Part shown: positions 8,320 to 17,329 of the stretch, piece after piece
Position numbering within the stretch: position 1 is the first letter of the stretch
How the letters are laid out: each line of letters opens with the position of its first letter
From: an uncultured Prevotellaceae bacterium
GTDB taxonomy: Bacteria > Bacteroidota > Bacteroidia > Bacteroidales > Bacteroidaceae
DNA: 64,000 bases
Reading direction: 5' to 3'
Assembly (NCBI GenBank): GCA_937910905.1
Contig: CALEPV010000032.1
Span: 1 to 64,000, forward strand
The notes under the pieces: generated by a model
The model's input: only the letters and a program-made list of their open reading frames with translations
What the model was told of the DNA's origin: nothing
Databases searched by the model: none
Program-made: the position numbers and the translations under genes

Positions 8320-9996
8320 TCAGCGGCCGTAGGCCATTTCGTGCACACCAGCCACAGCACGGCCGCTGGGATCGTTCATGTTCTTGAACGCCTCATCCCA
8401 CTCCAGCGCAATGGCTGTGGAGCAGGCCACGCTGGCTTCCGACGGCACGCTGCGGGCTGCGCTGTCGCTGGGGAAGTGCTCGGCGAAGATGCTGCGATAA
8501 TAGTACTCCTCCTTGTTCTGCGGCGGGTTGATGGGGAACCGCTCGGCAGCGTGTGCCATCTGCTCGTCCGTGACCGCAGCGGCTGTAACAGCCTTCAGGG
8601 TGTCTATCCACGAGTAGCCCACGCCGTCGCTGAACTGCTCCTTCTGCCGCCAAGCCACCTCGGTCGGCAGCATGTCGGCAAAGGCAGAGCGGACTATGTA
8701 CTTCTCAATTTGCCGTGGCCGCCGGTCGCACATCTTTGCCTTCGGATTGGTTCGCATGGCCACATCGAGGAACTCCTTGTCCAGGAAGGGCACGCGCCCC
8801 TCAACACCCCAAGCTGCCAAGCTCTTGTTGGCTCGAAGACAATCGTATAGGTAGAGCTTGGACAGCTTGCGAACAGTCTCCTCATGGAAGGCCTGCGCGC
8901 TTGGGGCTTTGTGGAAGTACAGATAGCCTCCGAATATCTCGTCGGCACCCTCGCCGGACAGCACCATCTTGATGCCCATCGATTTGATGACACGTGCCAG
9001 CAGGTACATAGGCGTGGAAGCACGCACAGTAGTCACGTCGTAGGTCTCGATGAAGTATATCACGTCGCGTATGGCATCGAGGCCCTCCTGTATGGTGTAG
9101 TTTATCTCGTGGTGAACGGTGCCTATATGCTCGGCCACCAAGCGTGCCTTCTCCAGGTCGGGCGCACCCTTCAAGCCAACGGCGAAGGAGTGCAGGCGCG
9201 GCCAGTAGGCACGTGTCTCGGAGTTGTCCTCGATGCGCATCTGGCTGTACTTCTCGGCAATGGCCGATATCACGCTACTGTCCAGCCCGCCCGAGAGCAG
9301 CACGCCGTATGGCACATCACTCATCAGCTGACGCTTCACCGCCGCCTCCAGCGCATCGTGTATGGCAGCTGTGCTGGCGGGATTGTCCTTCACAGCATCG
9401 TACTCCATCCAGTCGCGACGGTAGTACCGCTGCACACCCGCCTCTCCGCTCCACATGTAGTGGCCAGGCAGGAAAGGCTCGTAGCGCTCGCATTGTCCCT
9501 CCAGCGCCTTCAGCTCGCTGGCCACATATACTGTGCCGTCGCTGTCGTAGCCTATATATAAAGGTATAACGCCTATGGGGTCGCGGGCTATGAGGAACTC
9601 GTCGCGCTGCTCATCGTACAGCACGAAGGCGAAGATGCCGTTCAGGTCTTCGAGGAAGGAGATACCCTTGTTGCGATACAGCGCCAGGATCACCTCGCAG
9701 TCGCTGCCCGTCTGAAACTCATACTTGCCTGCATAGCGCCTGCGTATGTCCTGATGGTTGTATATCTCGCCATTGACTGCCAGCACCTGCCGTCTGTCGG
9801 GCGAGTAGAGCGGTTGCCGCCCCGACTCCGGGTCGACGATGCTCAGTCGCTCGTGGGCCAGTATTGCCGACCCGCCACAATAGATGCCGCTCCAGTCAGG
9901 CCCGCGATGCCGGATCTTCTGGCTCATGCGTAGCGCCTTCTGACGCAACTCCTGCGTCTGCGCCTTAACGTTCAGTATTGATACTATTCCACACAT
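8320..9996 (-). CDS. asnB: Asparagine synthetase B, glutamine-hydrolysing
   Basis: The 558-residue enzyme amidates aspartate to asparagine with glutamine and ATP. It starts MCGIVSI, placing the class II amidotransferase nucleophile at Cys2, followed by RHRGPDWSG and HERLSIVDPESGRQPL. The synthetase domain has the PP-loop VLLSGGLDSSVIS (about residue 232) and the conserved SGEGADEIFGGYLYFHKAP. Length fits bacterial AsnB (about 550). It is the last gene of the minus-strand glnB-amtB-porin-pyrG-carAB-asnB series, 43 bp after carAB, with a tandem repeat in that gap. Confidence 0.96.
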   Translation of the reverse strand: MCGIVSILNVKAQTQELRQKALRMSQKIRHRGPDWSGIYCGGSAILAHERLSIVDPESGRQPLYSPDRRQVLAVNGEIYNHQDIRRRYAGKYEFQTGSDCEVILALYRNKGISFLEDLNGIFAFVLYDEQRDEFLIARDPIGVIPLYIGYDSDGTVYVASELKALEGQCERYEPFLPGHYMWSGEAGVQRYYRRDWMEYDAVKDNPASTAAIHDALEAAVKRQLMSDVPYGVLLSGGLDSSVISAIAEKYSQMRIEDNSETRAYWPRLHSFAVGLKGAPDLEKARLVAEHIGTVHHEINYTIQEGLDAIRDVIYFIETYDVTTVRASTPMYLLARVIKSMGIKMVLSGEGADEIFGGYLYFHKAPSAQAFHEETVRKLSKLYLYDCLRANKSLAAWGVEGRVPFLDKEFLDVAMRTNPKAKMCDRRPRQIEKYIVRSAFADMLPTEVAWRQKEQFSDGVGYSWIDTLKAVTAAAVTDEQMAHAAERFPINPPQNKEEYYYRSIFAEHFPSDSAARSVPSEASVACSTAIALEWDEAFKNMNDPSGRAVAGVHEMAYGR

Positions 9997-10003
9997 AATT
10001 GTT

Positions 10004-10035
10004 CGTTATTCCGTTATCTCGTTATCTCGTTATCT
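10004..10035. repeat. 8-bp tandem repeat between carAB and asnB
   Basis: Four copies of an 8-bp unit (CGTTATCT on the plus strand; the first copy is CGTTATTC) fill almost the entire gap between the carAB stop and the asnB start. Copy number could vary by slippage. Confidence 0.8.
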
Positions 10036-10038
10036 CGA

Positions 10039-13011
10039 TTATAAATAAGAAAGATACAGGTAGTTCGTCGCGGCGGGGTACTCGGCAGCCAGCGTGTCTA
10101 TCTGGTTCACCACAGGCTCTATGTCCAGCTCCTTGCGCCACTCGCGCACCTTCAGGCCTGCCTCCTCCATGCTCATCACGGCTTCCATGCCGAGGCTGCG
10201 AGCTATCTGGAAGTCCGAGAAGCCATAGACCTTGGCGGCGTGGAGCAGCTCCATCAAGTCGGGCGACTCCAGCTGCTCCATCAGCTCCGTTGGCTCCATC
10301 CACTTGGCGAGCTCAGCTATGTAGGCGTGCTGACGGAGCTGCTGGTCGATGTCCACTATGTGCTGCAGCTTATGCAGGAACCAGCGGTCTATCCTCGTCA
10401 GGCTGTGCAGCCGCTCCACGCCGTAGCCCATCTGTATGGCCTGAGACAGCACAAAGATGCGGTTGTCGGTAGCGTGGCGCAAAGCCTCCTCCATATCTCG
10501 CAGCCCACCTTTGGGGGCGGACTTCTTGTTCTCCACAAACCCGTGCATCCCCTGCCCTATCATGCGCAATCCCTTCTGCAGCGTCTCCTCGAATGTGCGG
10601 CCTATAGCCATCACCTCGCCCACGCTCTTCATCGATGAGCCCAGCTGATGGCTCACGCCGTGGAACTTGGAGAGATCCCAGCGCGGTATCTTGCACACCA
10701 CGTAGTCGAGTGCAGGCTCGAAGAAGGCGCTGGTGGTCTTTGTCACCGAGTTCTTCAGGTCGAACAGGCCGTAGCCCAAGCCCAGCTTGGCTGCAACGAA
10801 GGCCAGCGGGTAGCCCGTGGCTTTCGATGCCAGAGCCGAGGAGCGCGACAGGCGGGCATTAACCTCAATCACGCGGTAGTCTTCCGACTCCGGGTCTAAG
10901 GCGTACTGCACGTTGCACTCGCCTACGATGCCAATATGACGTATTATCTTTATGGCCAGCGCACGCAGCTTGTGGTACTCGGCGTTGCTGAGCGTCTGGC
11001 TCGGTGCCACCACGATAGACTCGCCGGTGTGGATACCCAGCGGGTCGAAGTTCTCCATGTTGCATACGGTGATGCAGTTGTCATAGCGGTCGCGCACCAC
11101 CTCGTACTCTATCTCCTTCCATCCCTGCAGCGACTTCTCCACCAGCACCTGCGGCGAGAACGAGAATGCCTCCTCAGCCTGTCGCGTCAGCTCCTCCTCG
11201 TTGTTGCAGAAGCCTGAGCCAAGTCCGCCCAGGGCGTAGGCGGCGCGGAGTATCACAGGGTAGCCCAGCTCTGCCACCGCAGCTCGCACGCTCTCTATGT
11301 CGCTGCACGCCTGGCTCCTGATGGTTTTCACGCCTATCTCGTCCAGCCGCCGCACGAAGCGGTCGCGGTCCTCTGTGTCGATGATGGCCTGGATGGGAGT
11401 GCCCAGCACCTCTACGCCGTAGCGCTCCAACACACCTTTATTATATAGTTCCACTCCGCAGTTCAGTGCCGTCTGCCCTCCGAAGCTTAGCAGTATGCCG
11501 TCGGGCCGTTCCCTCTCGATGATGCGCTCCACAAACTCTGGTGTCACAGGCTGGAAGTAAACAGTATCAGCTATGCCCTGCGACGTCTGTACCGTAGCGA
11601 TGTTAGGATTGATCAGCACCGTACTGATGCCCTCTTCCTTCAGCGCCTTCAGCGCCTGCGACCCGCTATAGTCGAACTCGCCCGCCTGCCCGATCTTCAA
11701 TGCGCCGGAGCCGAGGAGAAGGACTTTTGCAGGGGAGACAATATGGTTGTCTCTGCCCATTTTCTTCAGCCTTGAACCCTTGCGCTCGAAGTTGTTCGCT
11801 ATGCTTGCTAAGGACCCTTGCGCTCGAACTTGTTCGCTTCGCTTGCAAAGAACCCTTGAACTCTGCATGGTGTGTACGAACTCATCAAACATCCACTCCG
11901 TATCCACCGGTCCCGAGCAGGCCTCAGGATGGAACTGTGCCGAGAACCAAGGGTGGCTCTTGTGGCGTATGCCCTCGTTGGAACCGTCGTTCATGTTGAC
12001 AAAGAGCGGCTCCCAGTCGGCAGGCAGCGTCGCGTCGTCAACGGCATAGCCGTGATTCTGCGACGTGATGTAGCAGCGGTTAGTGCCCACCAGCCGCACA
12101 GGTTGGTTGTGGGAGCGGTGCCCGTACTTCAGCTTGTAGGTCTTTGCACCAGCAGCCTGCGCCAGCAACTGGTTGCCCAAACAGATGCCCATGCAAGGCC
12201 TTACGTGTCCGTCGGTTTTCCCGACAGACTTCACCTCCTCGTTCAGCAGGAACTGACGTATATGCTGCACCGTTGCGCTGCACAGCTCAGGGTTGCCTGG
12301 CCCGTTGGCCAGGAACAATCCATCGAACTCCAGCTGGTTGAAGTCGTAGTCCCAAGGCACACGTATCACCTCCACACCGCGCCTCAGCAGGCAGCGTATG
12401 ATGTTCGCCTTCACGCCACAGTCCACCAGCACCACCTTTGGCGGCACAGAGGGGGCACTGAGGGGATAGGGCGTATAGGTCACCACTTCCTTGCAGCTCA
12501 CCTTCTCCACCCAGTTTATTGAGCCGTAGTCCTCTGTGACCTCTGTCCTCTCTGTGTCCTCTGTGGTTCCTTGCACAAGGAGCCTCCCGCTCATCACTCC
12601 GCTCTCACGTAGCTTCTGCGTCAGGCGTCTTGTGTCTATGCCAGTTATAGCCGGCACCTGCTCGCGCTTTAGCCATGCTGCCAGCGACTCACAGGCGTTC
12701 CAGTGGGAGTACATCGGACTATAGTCAGCCACTATCAGTGCCGAGACATGTATGCGGTCGCTCTCCATGAACAGCGGGAGGCCATCATCGCCAATATCTG
12801 CTGACGGCACACCGTAGTTGCCCACCAGCGGGTAGGTCATCACCAGCATCTGTCCCGCATAGCTGGGATCGGTCAGGCTCTCGGGATAGCCTGTCATGGC
12901 GGTGTTGAACACCACCTCACCCGAAGCTTCGCATGCTGCACCGAAGGACCACCCCTTGAATGTCGAGCCGTCCTCCAGCACCAATACAGCCTGTCTCATT
13001 CTCTCATTCAT
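10039..13011 (-). CDS. carAB: Carbamoyl-phosphate synthase: CarA fused to the N-terminal half of CarB
   Basis: The 990-residue protein joins a complete small subunit (residues 1 to about 380; amidotransferase nucleophile in MGICLGNQL, HPEA triad) to the first half of a large subunit (418-990; ATP-grasp beginning KVLLLGSGALKIGQAGEFDY and the oligomerisation domain with LTRIDRWFLHKL). It stops at ATNYLYLSYL, where normal large subunits continue into the second, carbamate-phosphorylating ATP-grasp domain and the allosteric domain; neither is in this window. The linker (about 384-415) is encoded by 38-bp repeats. Met418 (nt 11760) may be the original CarB start. ATG at 13011 is chosen because it overlaps the pyrG stop as ATGA; Met7 is an alternative. 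Product feeds pyrimidine and arginine synthesis. Confidence 0.88.
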   Translation of the reverse strand: MNERMRQAVLVLEDGSTFKGWSFGAACEASGEVVFNTAMTGYPESLTDPSYAGQMLVMTYPLVGNYGVPSADIGDDGLPLFMESDRIHVSALIVADYSPMYSHWNACESLAAWLKREQVPAITGIDTRRLTQKLRESGVMSGRLLVQGTTEDTERTEVTEDYGSINWVEKVSCKEVVTYTPYPLSAPSVPPKVVLVDCGVKANIIRCLLRRGVEVIRVPWDYDFNQLEFDGLFLANGPGNPELCSATVQHIRQFLLNEEVKSVGKTDGHVRPCMGICLGNQLLAQAAGAKTYKLKYGHRSHNQPVRLVGTNRCYITSQNHGYAVDDATLPADWEPLFVNMNDGSNEGIRHKSHPWFSAQFHPEACSGPVDTEWMFDEFVHTMQSSRVLCKRSEQVRAQGSLASIANNFERKGSRLKKMGRDNHIVSPAKVLLLGSGALKIGQAGEFDYSGSQALKALKEEGISTVLINPNIATVQTSQGIADTVYFQPVTPEFVERIIERERPDGILLSFGGQTALNCGVELYNKGVLERYGVEVLGTPIQAIIDTEDRDRFVRRLDEIGVKTIRSQACSDIESVRAAVAELGYPVILRAAYALGGLGSGFCNNEEELTRQAEEAFSFSPQVLVEKSLQGWKEIEYEVVRDRYDNCITVCNMENFDPLGIHTGESIVVAPSQTLSNAEYHKLRALAIKIIRHIGIVGECNVQYALDPESEDYRVIEVNARLSRSSALASKATGYPLAFVAAKLGLGYGLFDLKNSVTKTTSAFFEPALDYVVCKIPRWDLSKFHGVSHQLGSSMKSVGEVMAIGRTFEETLQKGLRMIGQGMHGFVENKKSAPKGGLRDMEEALRHATDNRIFVLSQAIQMGYGVERLHSLTRIDRWFLHKLQHIVDIDQQLRQHAYIAELAKWMEPTELMEQLESPDLMELLHAAKVYGFSDFQIARSLGMEAVMSMEEAGLKVREWRKELDIEPVVNQIDTLAAEYPAATNYLYLSYL
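11777..11858. repeat. 38-bp direct repeats forming the CarA-CarB linker
   Basis: On the plus strand CCCTTG recurs at 11777, 11815 and 11853, each 38 bp apart; the first two copies share CCCTTGCGCTCGAA and TTGTTCGCT, and the third is partial. The repeat stays open in the carAB frame. Parts recur downstream of glmS: TTCTTTGCAAGC followed by AAGCGA (30648-30671) and CGAGCGCAAGGGTTC (30704-30718), which is identical to the complement of 11774-11788. Confidence 0.85.
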
Positions 13012-14678
13012 ATACATGCCTTGATAAAGTCCATGAACAGCGGGTGCGGATGCAGCACTGTCGACGAGTATTCGGGGTGGAACTGTGTGCCTATGTACCA
13101 GCGCAAAGCCGGAATCTCAACTATCTCCACCAGACTCGTCGAAGGGTTGATGCCCACGCACCTCATGCCGTTCTGCTCGTATTCGTCCTTGTATTTGTTA
13201 TTGAACTCGTAGCGGTGGCGGTGACGCTCGCGGATCGTAGTGCGCCTCAAAGTTTTCCCTTGAGGATTGTAGGCCTCTGCCACCCTGCTACCCTGCTGCA
13301 GCTCGCAGTCATAGGCTCCGAGTCGCATTGTGCCGCCCATCTGCTTCACGGCCTTCTGTTCTTCCATCATGTCGATGACGTTATGCTGCGTCGTGCTGTC
13401 CATCTCGTTGCTGTTGGCATCGGCGTAGCCCAGCACATTGCGTGCGAACTCTATCACCATCATCTGCATACCCAGGCAGATGCCGAATGTGGGCACGTCG
13501 CGGGTGCGGCAGTATTCAGCGGCAAGTATCTTGCCCTCTATGCCGCGCTGGCCGAAGCCCGGACATATCACCACGCCTGCCATCCCGCCGAGCTGCTCCG
13601 CTATATTGCCGCGGGTCAGGAACTCACTGTTGACGAAGTGGGTCCTGACCTTACGATTATTGTATGTACCTGCATGGGCGAGGCTTTCGAGTATACTCTT
13701 GTAGGCATCCTGCAAGTCGTACTTACCCACCAGCGCGATGTCCACGACCTCCGTAGCCTGCTTGCGCAGTTCGAGGAACTTGCGCCAAGGCCCGAGCTCG
13801 GGTGTCGCGCCCACCTCCAGCCCCATCTTCTTCAGGATGATGGCATCCAGCCCTTGCCGCTGCATGTTGATTGGTACCTCGTAGATGCTCGGCAGGTCCT
13901 GGCTCTGCACCACAGCCTCGACATCGACATTGCAGAAGTGCGCCACCTTTGCCCGTAGCTCGTCGCTCAGGTCATACTCCGAGCGCAGCACCAGCACCTC
14001 CGGCTGTATGCCGAGCCCCTGCAGCTGCTTCACACTGGTCTGCGTGGGCTTGGTCTTCAGTTCTCCAGCCGCAGCAAGATACGGCACGTAGGTCAGATGT
14101 ACATTCAGCGCCCGCTGCGGTCCCAGTTCCCATCGCAGCTGCCTGATGGCCTCGAGGAAGGGCAGGCTCTCTATGTCACCTATAGTGCCTCCTATCTCGG
14201 TGATGACAAAGTCGAGAAGCCCCCCTCCTGCCCCCCCTGGGGGGGATGATGTGTCGCGGCTGGTCTTCCCCCCCAGAGGGGACAGGAGGGGGGCTATCCT
14301 TCTCTTTATCTCGTCCGTGATGTGAGGCACCACCTGTATGGTCTTACCTAGATAGTCGCCACGCCGCTCACGCTCGATGACACTAAGGTAGATGCGACCC
14401 GTGGTGACGCTGTTGTCGCGTGTGGTCTCTATACCTGTGAAGCGCTCGTAGTGGCCCAGGTCGAGGTCGGTCTCCATGCCGTCGGCAGTCACGTAGCACT
14501 CGCCGTGCTCGTAGGGATTGAGCGTGCCAGGGTCGATGTTGATGTAAGGGTCGAACTTCTGTATGGTGATGTGGTAGCCTCGCGCCTGGAGCAGTTTGCC
14601 CAACGATGCCGATATGATGCCCTTGCCAAGCGACGAGGCCACACCACCAGTGATGAATATGTACTTCGTTTCCATCAA
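13008..14678 (-). CDS. pyrG: CTP synthase with an in-frame palindromic-element insertion
   Basis: The 556-residue enzyme converts UTP to CTP using glutamine and ATP. The synthetase domain starts with FITGGVASSLGKGIISASLG, and the glutaminase domain has the nucleophile motif FGICLGMQMM and a terminal GTQFHPEYSS. Between VPHITDEIKRRI and DFVITEIGGTIGD the protein carries a Gly/Pro/Ser-rich stretch of about 26 residues (roughly 127-152) that is absent from usual CTP synthases and is encoded exactly by a 78-bp inverted repeat (14218-14295). The rest is standard, so the enzyme is probably functional with an extra surface loop. The stop overlaps the carAB start; the porin gene lies 13 bp upstream. 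Confidence 0.95.
   Translation of the reverse strand: MMETKYIFITGGVASSLGKGIISASLGKLLQARGYHITIQKFDPYINIDPGTLNPYEHGECYVTADGMETDLDLGHYERFTGIETTRDNSVTTGRIYLSVIERERRGDYLGKTIQVVPHITDEIKRRIAPLLSPLGGKTSRDTSSPPGGAGGGLLDFVITEIGGTIGDIESLPFLEAIRQLRWELGPQRALNVHLTYVPYLAAAGELKTKPTQTSVKQLQGLGIQPEVLVLRSEYDLSDELRAKVAHFCNVDVEAVVQSQDLPSIYEVPINMQRQGLDAIILKKMGLEVGATPELGPWRKFLELRKQATEVVDIALVGKYDLQDAYKSILESLAHAGTYNNRKVRTHFVNSEFLTRGNIAEQLGGMAGVVICPGFGQRGIEGKILAAEYCRTRDVPTFGICLGMQMMVIEFARNVLGYADANSNEMDSTTQHNVIDMMEEQKAVKQMGGTMRLGAYDCELQQGSRVAEAYNPQGKTLRRTTIRERHRHRYEFNNKYKDEYEQNGMRCVGINPSTSLVEIVEIPALRWYIGTQFHPEYSSTVLHPHPLFMDFIKACI
14218..14295. repeat. 78-bp palindromic element inserted in pyrG
   Basis: Two 29-bp arms (14218-14246 and 14267-14295), inverted relative to each other with only two mismatches, surround a 20-bp centre. 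Arms begin AGCCCCCCTCCTG and end CTGGGGGGGA, and each arm contains its own smaller C/G palindrome. The length is a multiple of three and both strands of the element leave the pyrG frame open. Confidence 0.92.
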
Positions 14679-14691
14679 GCTTCCTTGTATG

Positions 14692-15387
14692 TTACGGTTG
14701 GAGCGTGAAGCCCACTACCAGATAGGCATGTTGTGAGCTGGGGTTGGCTACCACCTGTCCGAATATCGGCACGCTGAACTTGTCGGTCACGCGGATGTCC
14801 TTTGTAGCCTTCAGCGAGAGGTTTGTCACAGCGAAGCCGCTGACGTCATACGACGTGGTGGCATAGGGCACAGCGCCCACGGTGGCAGTCCATTCGGTGC
14901 TGCCTAAGCTGAACGGTGCCGACAACTCGAAGTAGCTGGAATAGGCTCGTTTGCCATTCTTGTTCAGACCGTCATTGCCCGCGAAGTTGGTGTACCACGC
15001 TGCCGACAGCAGACCGAAGTCGTAGCTGGCAAAAGCCTCGAACACATGGCTCGTGCAGTGGGCATCGTACAGGAAGTAGCGCGGCTCAGGTGTGTTGAAC
15101 CAGTAGTCGGTCACGCCGATGCTAATTCTGCCTACTGTATACGATGCTGTGAGGTCCAGCTCCTTGGTGTCGGCAGCATCGGTCAGTCCTACGCTGCCCC
15201 ACGCACTCAGCTCCAGGCCCTTGTAGGCCACGCCCAACGTGGGCTGCACGGCGGCGTTGCCCAGATTCTGACCACGCCAGATGTACTGGCTAACCACGTC
15301 GGCTGCCACTGTTGTCTCCACTACGTCCTGTGCCACTACTGGCGCTCCCAAGGCTGCGATAGCAGCCAAAGCAAATATCTTATTCAT
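14692..15387 (-). CDS. Putative outer-membrane beta-barrel protein (TorF/Gcw_chp-like)
   Basis: A 231-residue secreted protein. The start at 15387 (MNKIFALAAIAALGAPVVAQ) gives a clear signal peptide; the longer upstream frame overlaps the end of amtB and is not used. The mature part has alternating hydrophobic and polar residues typical of beta strands, the early motif SQYIWRGQNLGNAAVQPTLG that resembles the TorF putative porin family, and a C-terminal hydrophobic strand ending VGFTLQP. It sits between amtB and pyrG in the nitrogen cluster, so I infer an outer-membrane pore for small nitrogenous solutes; this is not proven. Family assignment is moderate. Confidence 0.7.
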   Translation of the reverse strand: MNKIFALAAIAALGAPVVAQDVVETTVAADVVSQYIWRGQNLGNAAVQPTLGVAYKGLELSAWGSVGLTDAADTKELDLTASYTVGRISIGVTDYWFNTPEPRYFLYDAHCTSHVFEAFASYDFGLLSAAWYTNFAGNDGLNKNGKRAYSSYFELSAPFSLGSTEWTATVGAVPYATTSYDVSGFAVTNLSLKATKDIRVTDKFSVPIFGQVVANPSSQHAYLVVGFTLQP

Positions 15388-15451
15388 AGTATTGTCGATT
15401 ATTAATTCTTGAAGTGTCAAACGTACCTTCGGGCCGAGCGGTGCATTCTTA

Positions 15452-16705
15452 TTAGTTGTAGCACAGCTCCCCATGCTCGTATACATCCAGTCCTTCCTCC
15501 TCAATGCGTGCATCCACGCGTAGCCCTTTCAGTCGCTTGATGCCGTAGAACAGCACAATGCCGCATGCTGCAGCCCAGAGGTCTATCACAGCGATACCGA
15601 ACAGCTCTGCGCCGAAGAAGCCCCAGCCGTGACCATAGAGTGCTCCGCTATCTGTGGCGAGCAGTCCCGTCATCAGCGTGCCGAGGATGCCGCACACGCC
15701 GTGAACAGACGATGCTCCTACCGGGTCATCGATATGCAGATGGTGGTCGATGAACTCAATGGAATACACCAATACTATGCCGCACACCAGTCCTATGATG
15801 ATGGCACCGAGAGGCGACACGAGGTCGCATCCTGCTGTGATGCCCACCAGTCCGGCCAGCACGCCGTTGAGTGTAAGCGAGAACGAGGGCTTTCCATAGC
15901 GCCACCATGTGAGCATCATCGTGGCAATGCCACCGGCGGCTGCAGCGAGGTTGGTGGTGAGCAGCACATGTGATATGGCTGTGCGGTTCACTTCGCCCGA
16001 TGCTGCCAGCTGCGAACCTGGGTTGAAGCCGAACCAGCCCAGCCAGAGGATGAACACGCCGAGTGCGGCGAGTGTGAGTGAGTGTCCAGGTATGGCACGG
16101 CTATGGCCTTCGGCGTCGTACTTGCCGCGACGTGGGCCGAGAGCCATTGCACCAATCAGCGCCAGCACACCGCCTACGCTATGTACGATGGCCGAGCCTG
16201 CGAAATCATGGAACGCTGCGCCGAATGTAGTCATCATAAAGCTATCGGCAGCATCGCCAGCCAGCCAGCCGCCGCCCCAGGTCCAGTGGCCCTCTATAGG
16301 GTAGATGAAGAGTGAGATGGCGGCACTATAGACCACGTACATTGAGAACTTGGTGCGCTCGGCCATTGCCCCGGATACGATTGTGGCAGCTGTGGCACAG
16401 AAGACAGTTTCGAACATGAGGAAGCCCTCGACGGGCAGGTCGCCGCTGTAGAATGAGAGGTCGCCCCAGTTGGGTGCGCCTATGAATCCTGCTCCCTCCG
16501 ACCCGAACATAAAGCCGAAGCCTACGAAGAAGAAGAGGAGTGAGCCGAGCATGAAGTCAACAAAGTTCTTGAACAGGATGTTGGCTGTGTTTTTACCTCT
16601 GGTGAAGCCGGCCTCGCAGAGGGCGAATCCGGGCTGCATCCAGAATACAAGCATGGCTGCGAGTAGCATCCATACAGTATCTAAAGAAAGTGCTATGTCG
16701 TTCAT
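15452..16705 (-). CDS. amtB: Ammonium transporter
   Basis: A 417-residue Amt/Rh family channel for ammonium uptake. The start at 16705 (MNDIALSLDTVWMLLAAMLV) is preferred because a longer in-frame extension lacks homology and overlaps nothing useful. Motifs include CEAGFTRGKNTANILFKNF, DFAGSAIVHSVGG (pore entry) and the late GASSVHGVCGILGTLMTGLLA. About eleven hydrophobic helices are expected and visible. The C-terminal cytosolic tail ends in LDVYEHGELCYN, the region that binds PII protein. It is 46 bp downstream of glnB, the usual sensor partner. Confidence 0.96.
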   Translation of the reverse strand: MNDIALSLDTVWMLLAAMLVFWMQPGFALCEAGFTRGKNTANILFKNFVDFMLGSLLFFFVGFGFMFGSEGAGFIGAPNWGDLSFYSGDLPVEGFLMFETVFCATAATIVSGAMAERTKFSMYVVYSAAISLFIYPIEGHWTWGGGWLAGDAADSFMMTTFGAAFHDFAGSAIVHSVGGVLALIGAMALGPRRGKYDAEGHSRAIPGHSLTLAALGVFILWLGWFGFNPGSQLAASGEVNRTAISHVLLTTNLAAAAGGIATMMLTWWRYGKPSFSLTLNGVLAGLVGITAGCDLVSPLGAIIIGLVCGIVLVYSIEFIDHHLHIDDPVGASSVHGVCGILGTLMTGLLATDSGALYGHGWGFFGAELFGIAVIDLWAAACGIVLFYGIKRLKGLRVDARIEEEGLDVYEHGELCYN

Positions 16706-16751
16706 ATCGTGTGTTTTCGGTGTTTGTTGTTGTGTGTATGTGCAGTTGTGA

Positions 16752-17099
16752 CTATTTCTTGTCGCGCAGCACGGTGTCGCCGTGCTCGCCAGTACGTATT
16801 GAGTAAGTGTCGATAACGTCGGAGACGAATATGCGTCCATCTCCAATCTCACCGGTCTGTGCGACTTTTATGATAACGTCGATGGTGGGCTGTACGAACT
16901 GATCGCGACATACTATGCTTAGCGCAACTCGCTCTATTACATCGGTGCTGTATTGGACTCCGCGATAGATTCTCTCTTGTCTGCTTTGCCCTATACCGTG
17001 CACATCATGATACTCAAACCAGTTGATGTCAGCGCCTAACAGGGCTTCCTTGACTTCCTCAAATTTTGTCTTACGTATGATTGCTTCAATCTTCTTCAT
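16752..17099 (-). CDS. glnB: Nitrogen regulatory PII protein
   Basis: A 115-residue PII signal protein that senses 2-oxoglutarate, ATP and ADP and controls AmtB and nitrogen metabolism. It starts MKKIEAIIRKTKFEEVKEAL. The T-loop region reads GIGQSRQERIYRGVQY, one residue shorter than E. coli GlnB, with Tyr50 aligned to the uridylylated Tyr51. The C-terminal nucleotide-binding segment is QTGEIGDGRIFVSDV. The pairing with amtB suggests a GlnK-like role. It is the first gene of the minus-strand block and faces gltB across a 320-bp control region. Confidence 0.94.
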   Translation of the reverse strand: MKKIEAIIRKTKFEEVKEALLGADINWFEYHDVHGIGQSRQERIYRGVQYSTDVIERVALSIVCRDQFVQPTIDVIIKVAQTGEIGDGRIFVSDVIDTYSIRTGEHGDTVLRDKK

Positions 17100-17153
17100 A
17101 CCATAAACAGATTAATAATTAGTATTCTATATCACATTGCAATGTTTTCGCCG

Positions 17154-17161
17154 CAAAGGTA
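17154..17161 (-). promoter_or_regulatory. -7 promoter element of glnB-amtB
   Basis: TACCTTTG on the minus strand (17161-17154) lies 54 bp before the glnB start. No convincing -33 box is visible, which may mean an activator is required. The remaining part of the 320-bp glnB-gltB gap contains two copies of TTTCGTAAGC (17262-17271 and 17324-17333). Confidence 0.55.
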
Positions 17162-17329
17162 TGGCAAAATGAACAATAAGTCGATATACAGTCTTGCATT
17201 TTGCGCATTAAAACCCAATACTACTTACAATTCGCCTAAAGAAGCCTTTCTTCTTTTGTCATTTCGTAAGCAAAACACGCCACAGACTTTCTTTCTGTCA
17301 GTTGTACCACATTTATTGATGCGTTTCGT

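Noticed and set aside
10020..10060. Frameshift hiding the C-terminal half of CarB
   Set aside because: Downstream of the stop only a tandem repeat and asnB are present in all frames, so the missing half is not recoverable by a frameshift here.
15388..15513. Longer start for the putative porin
   Set aside because: It overlaps the amtB end and would bury the signal peptide 42 residues inside the protein.
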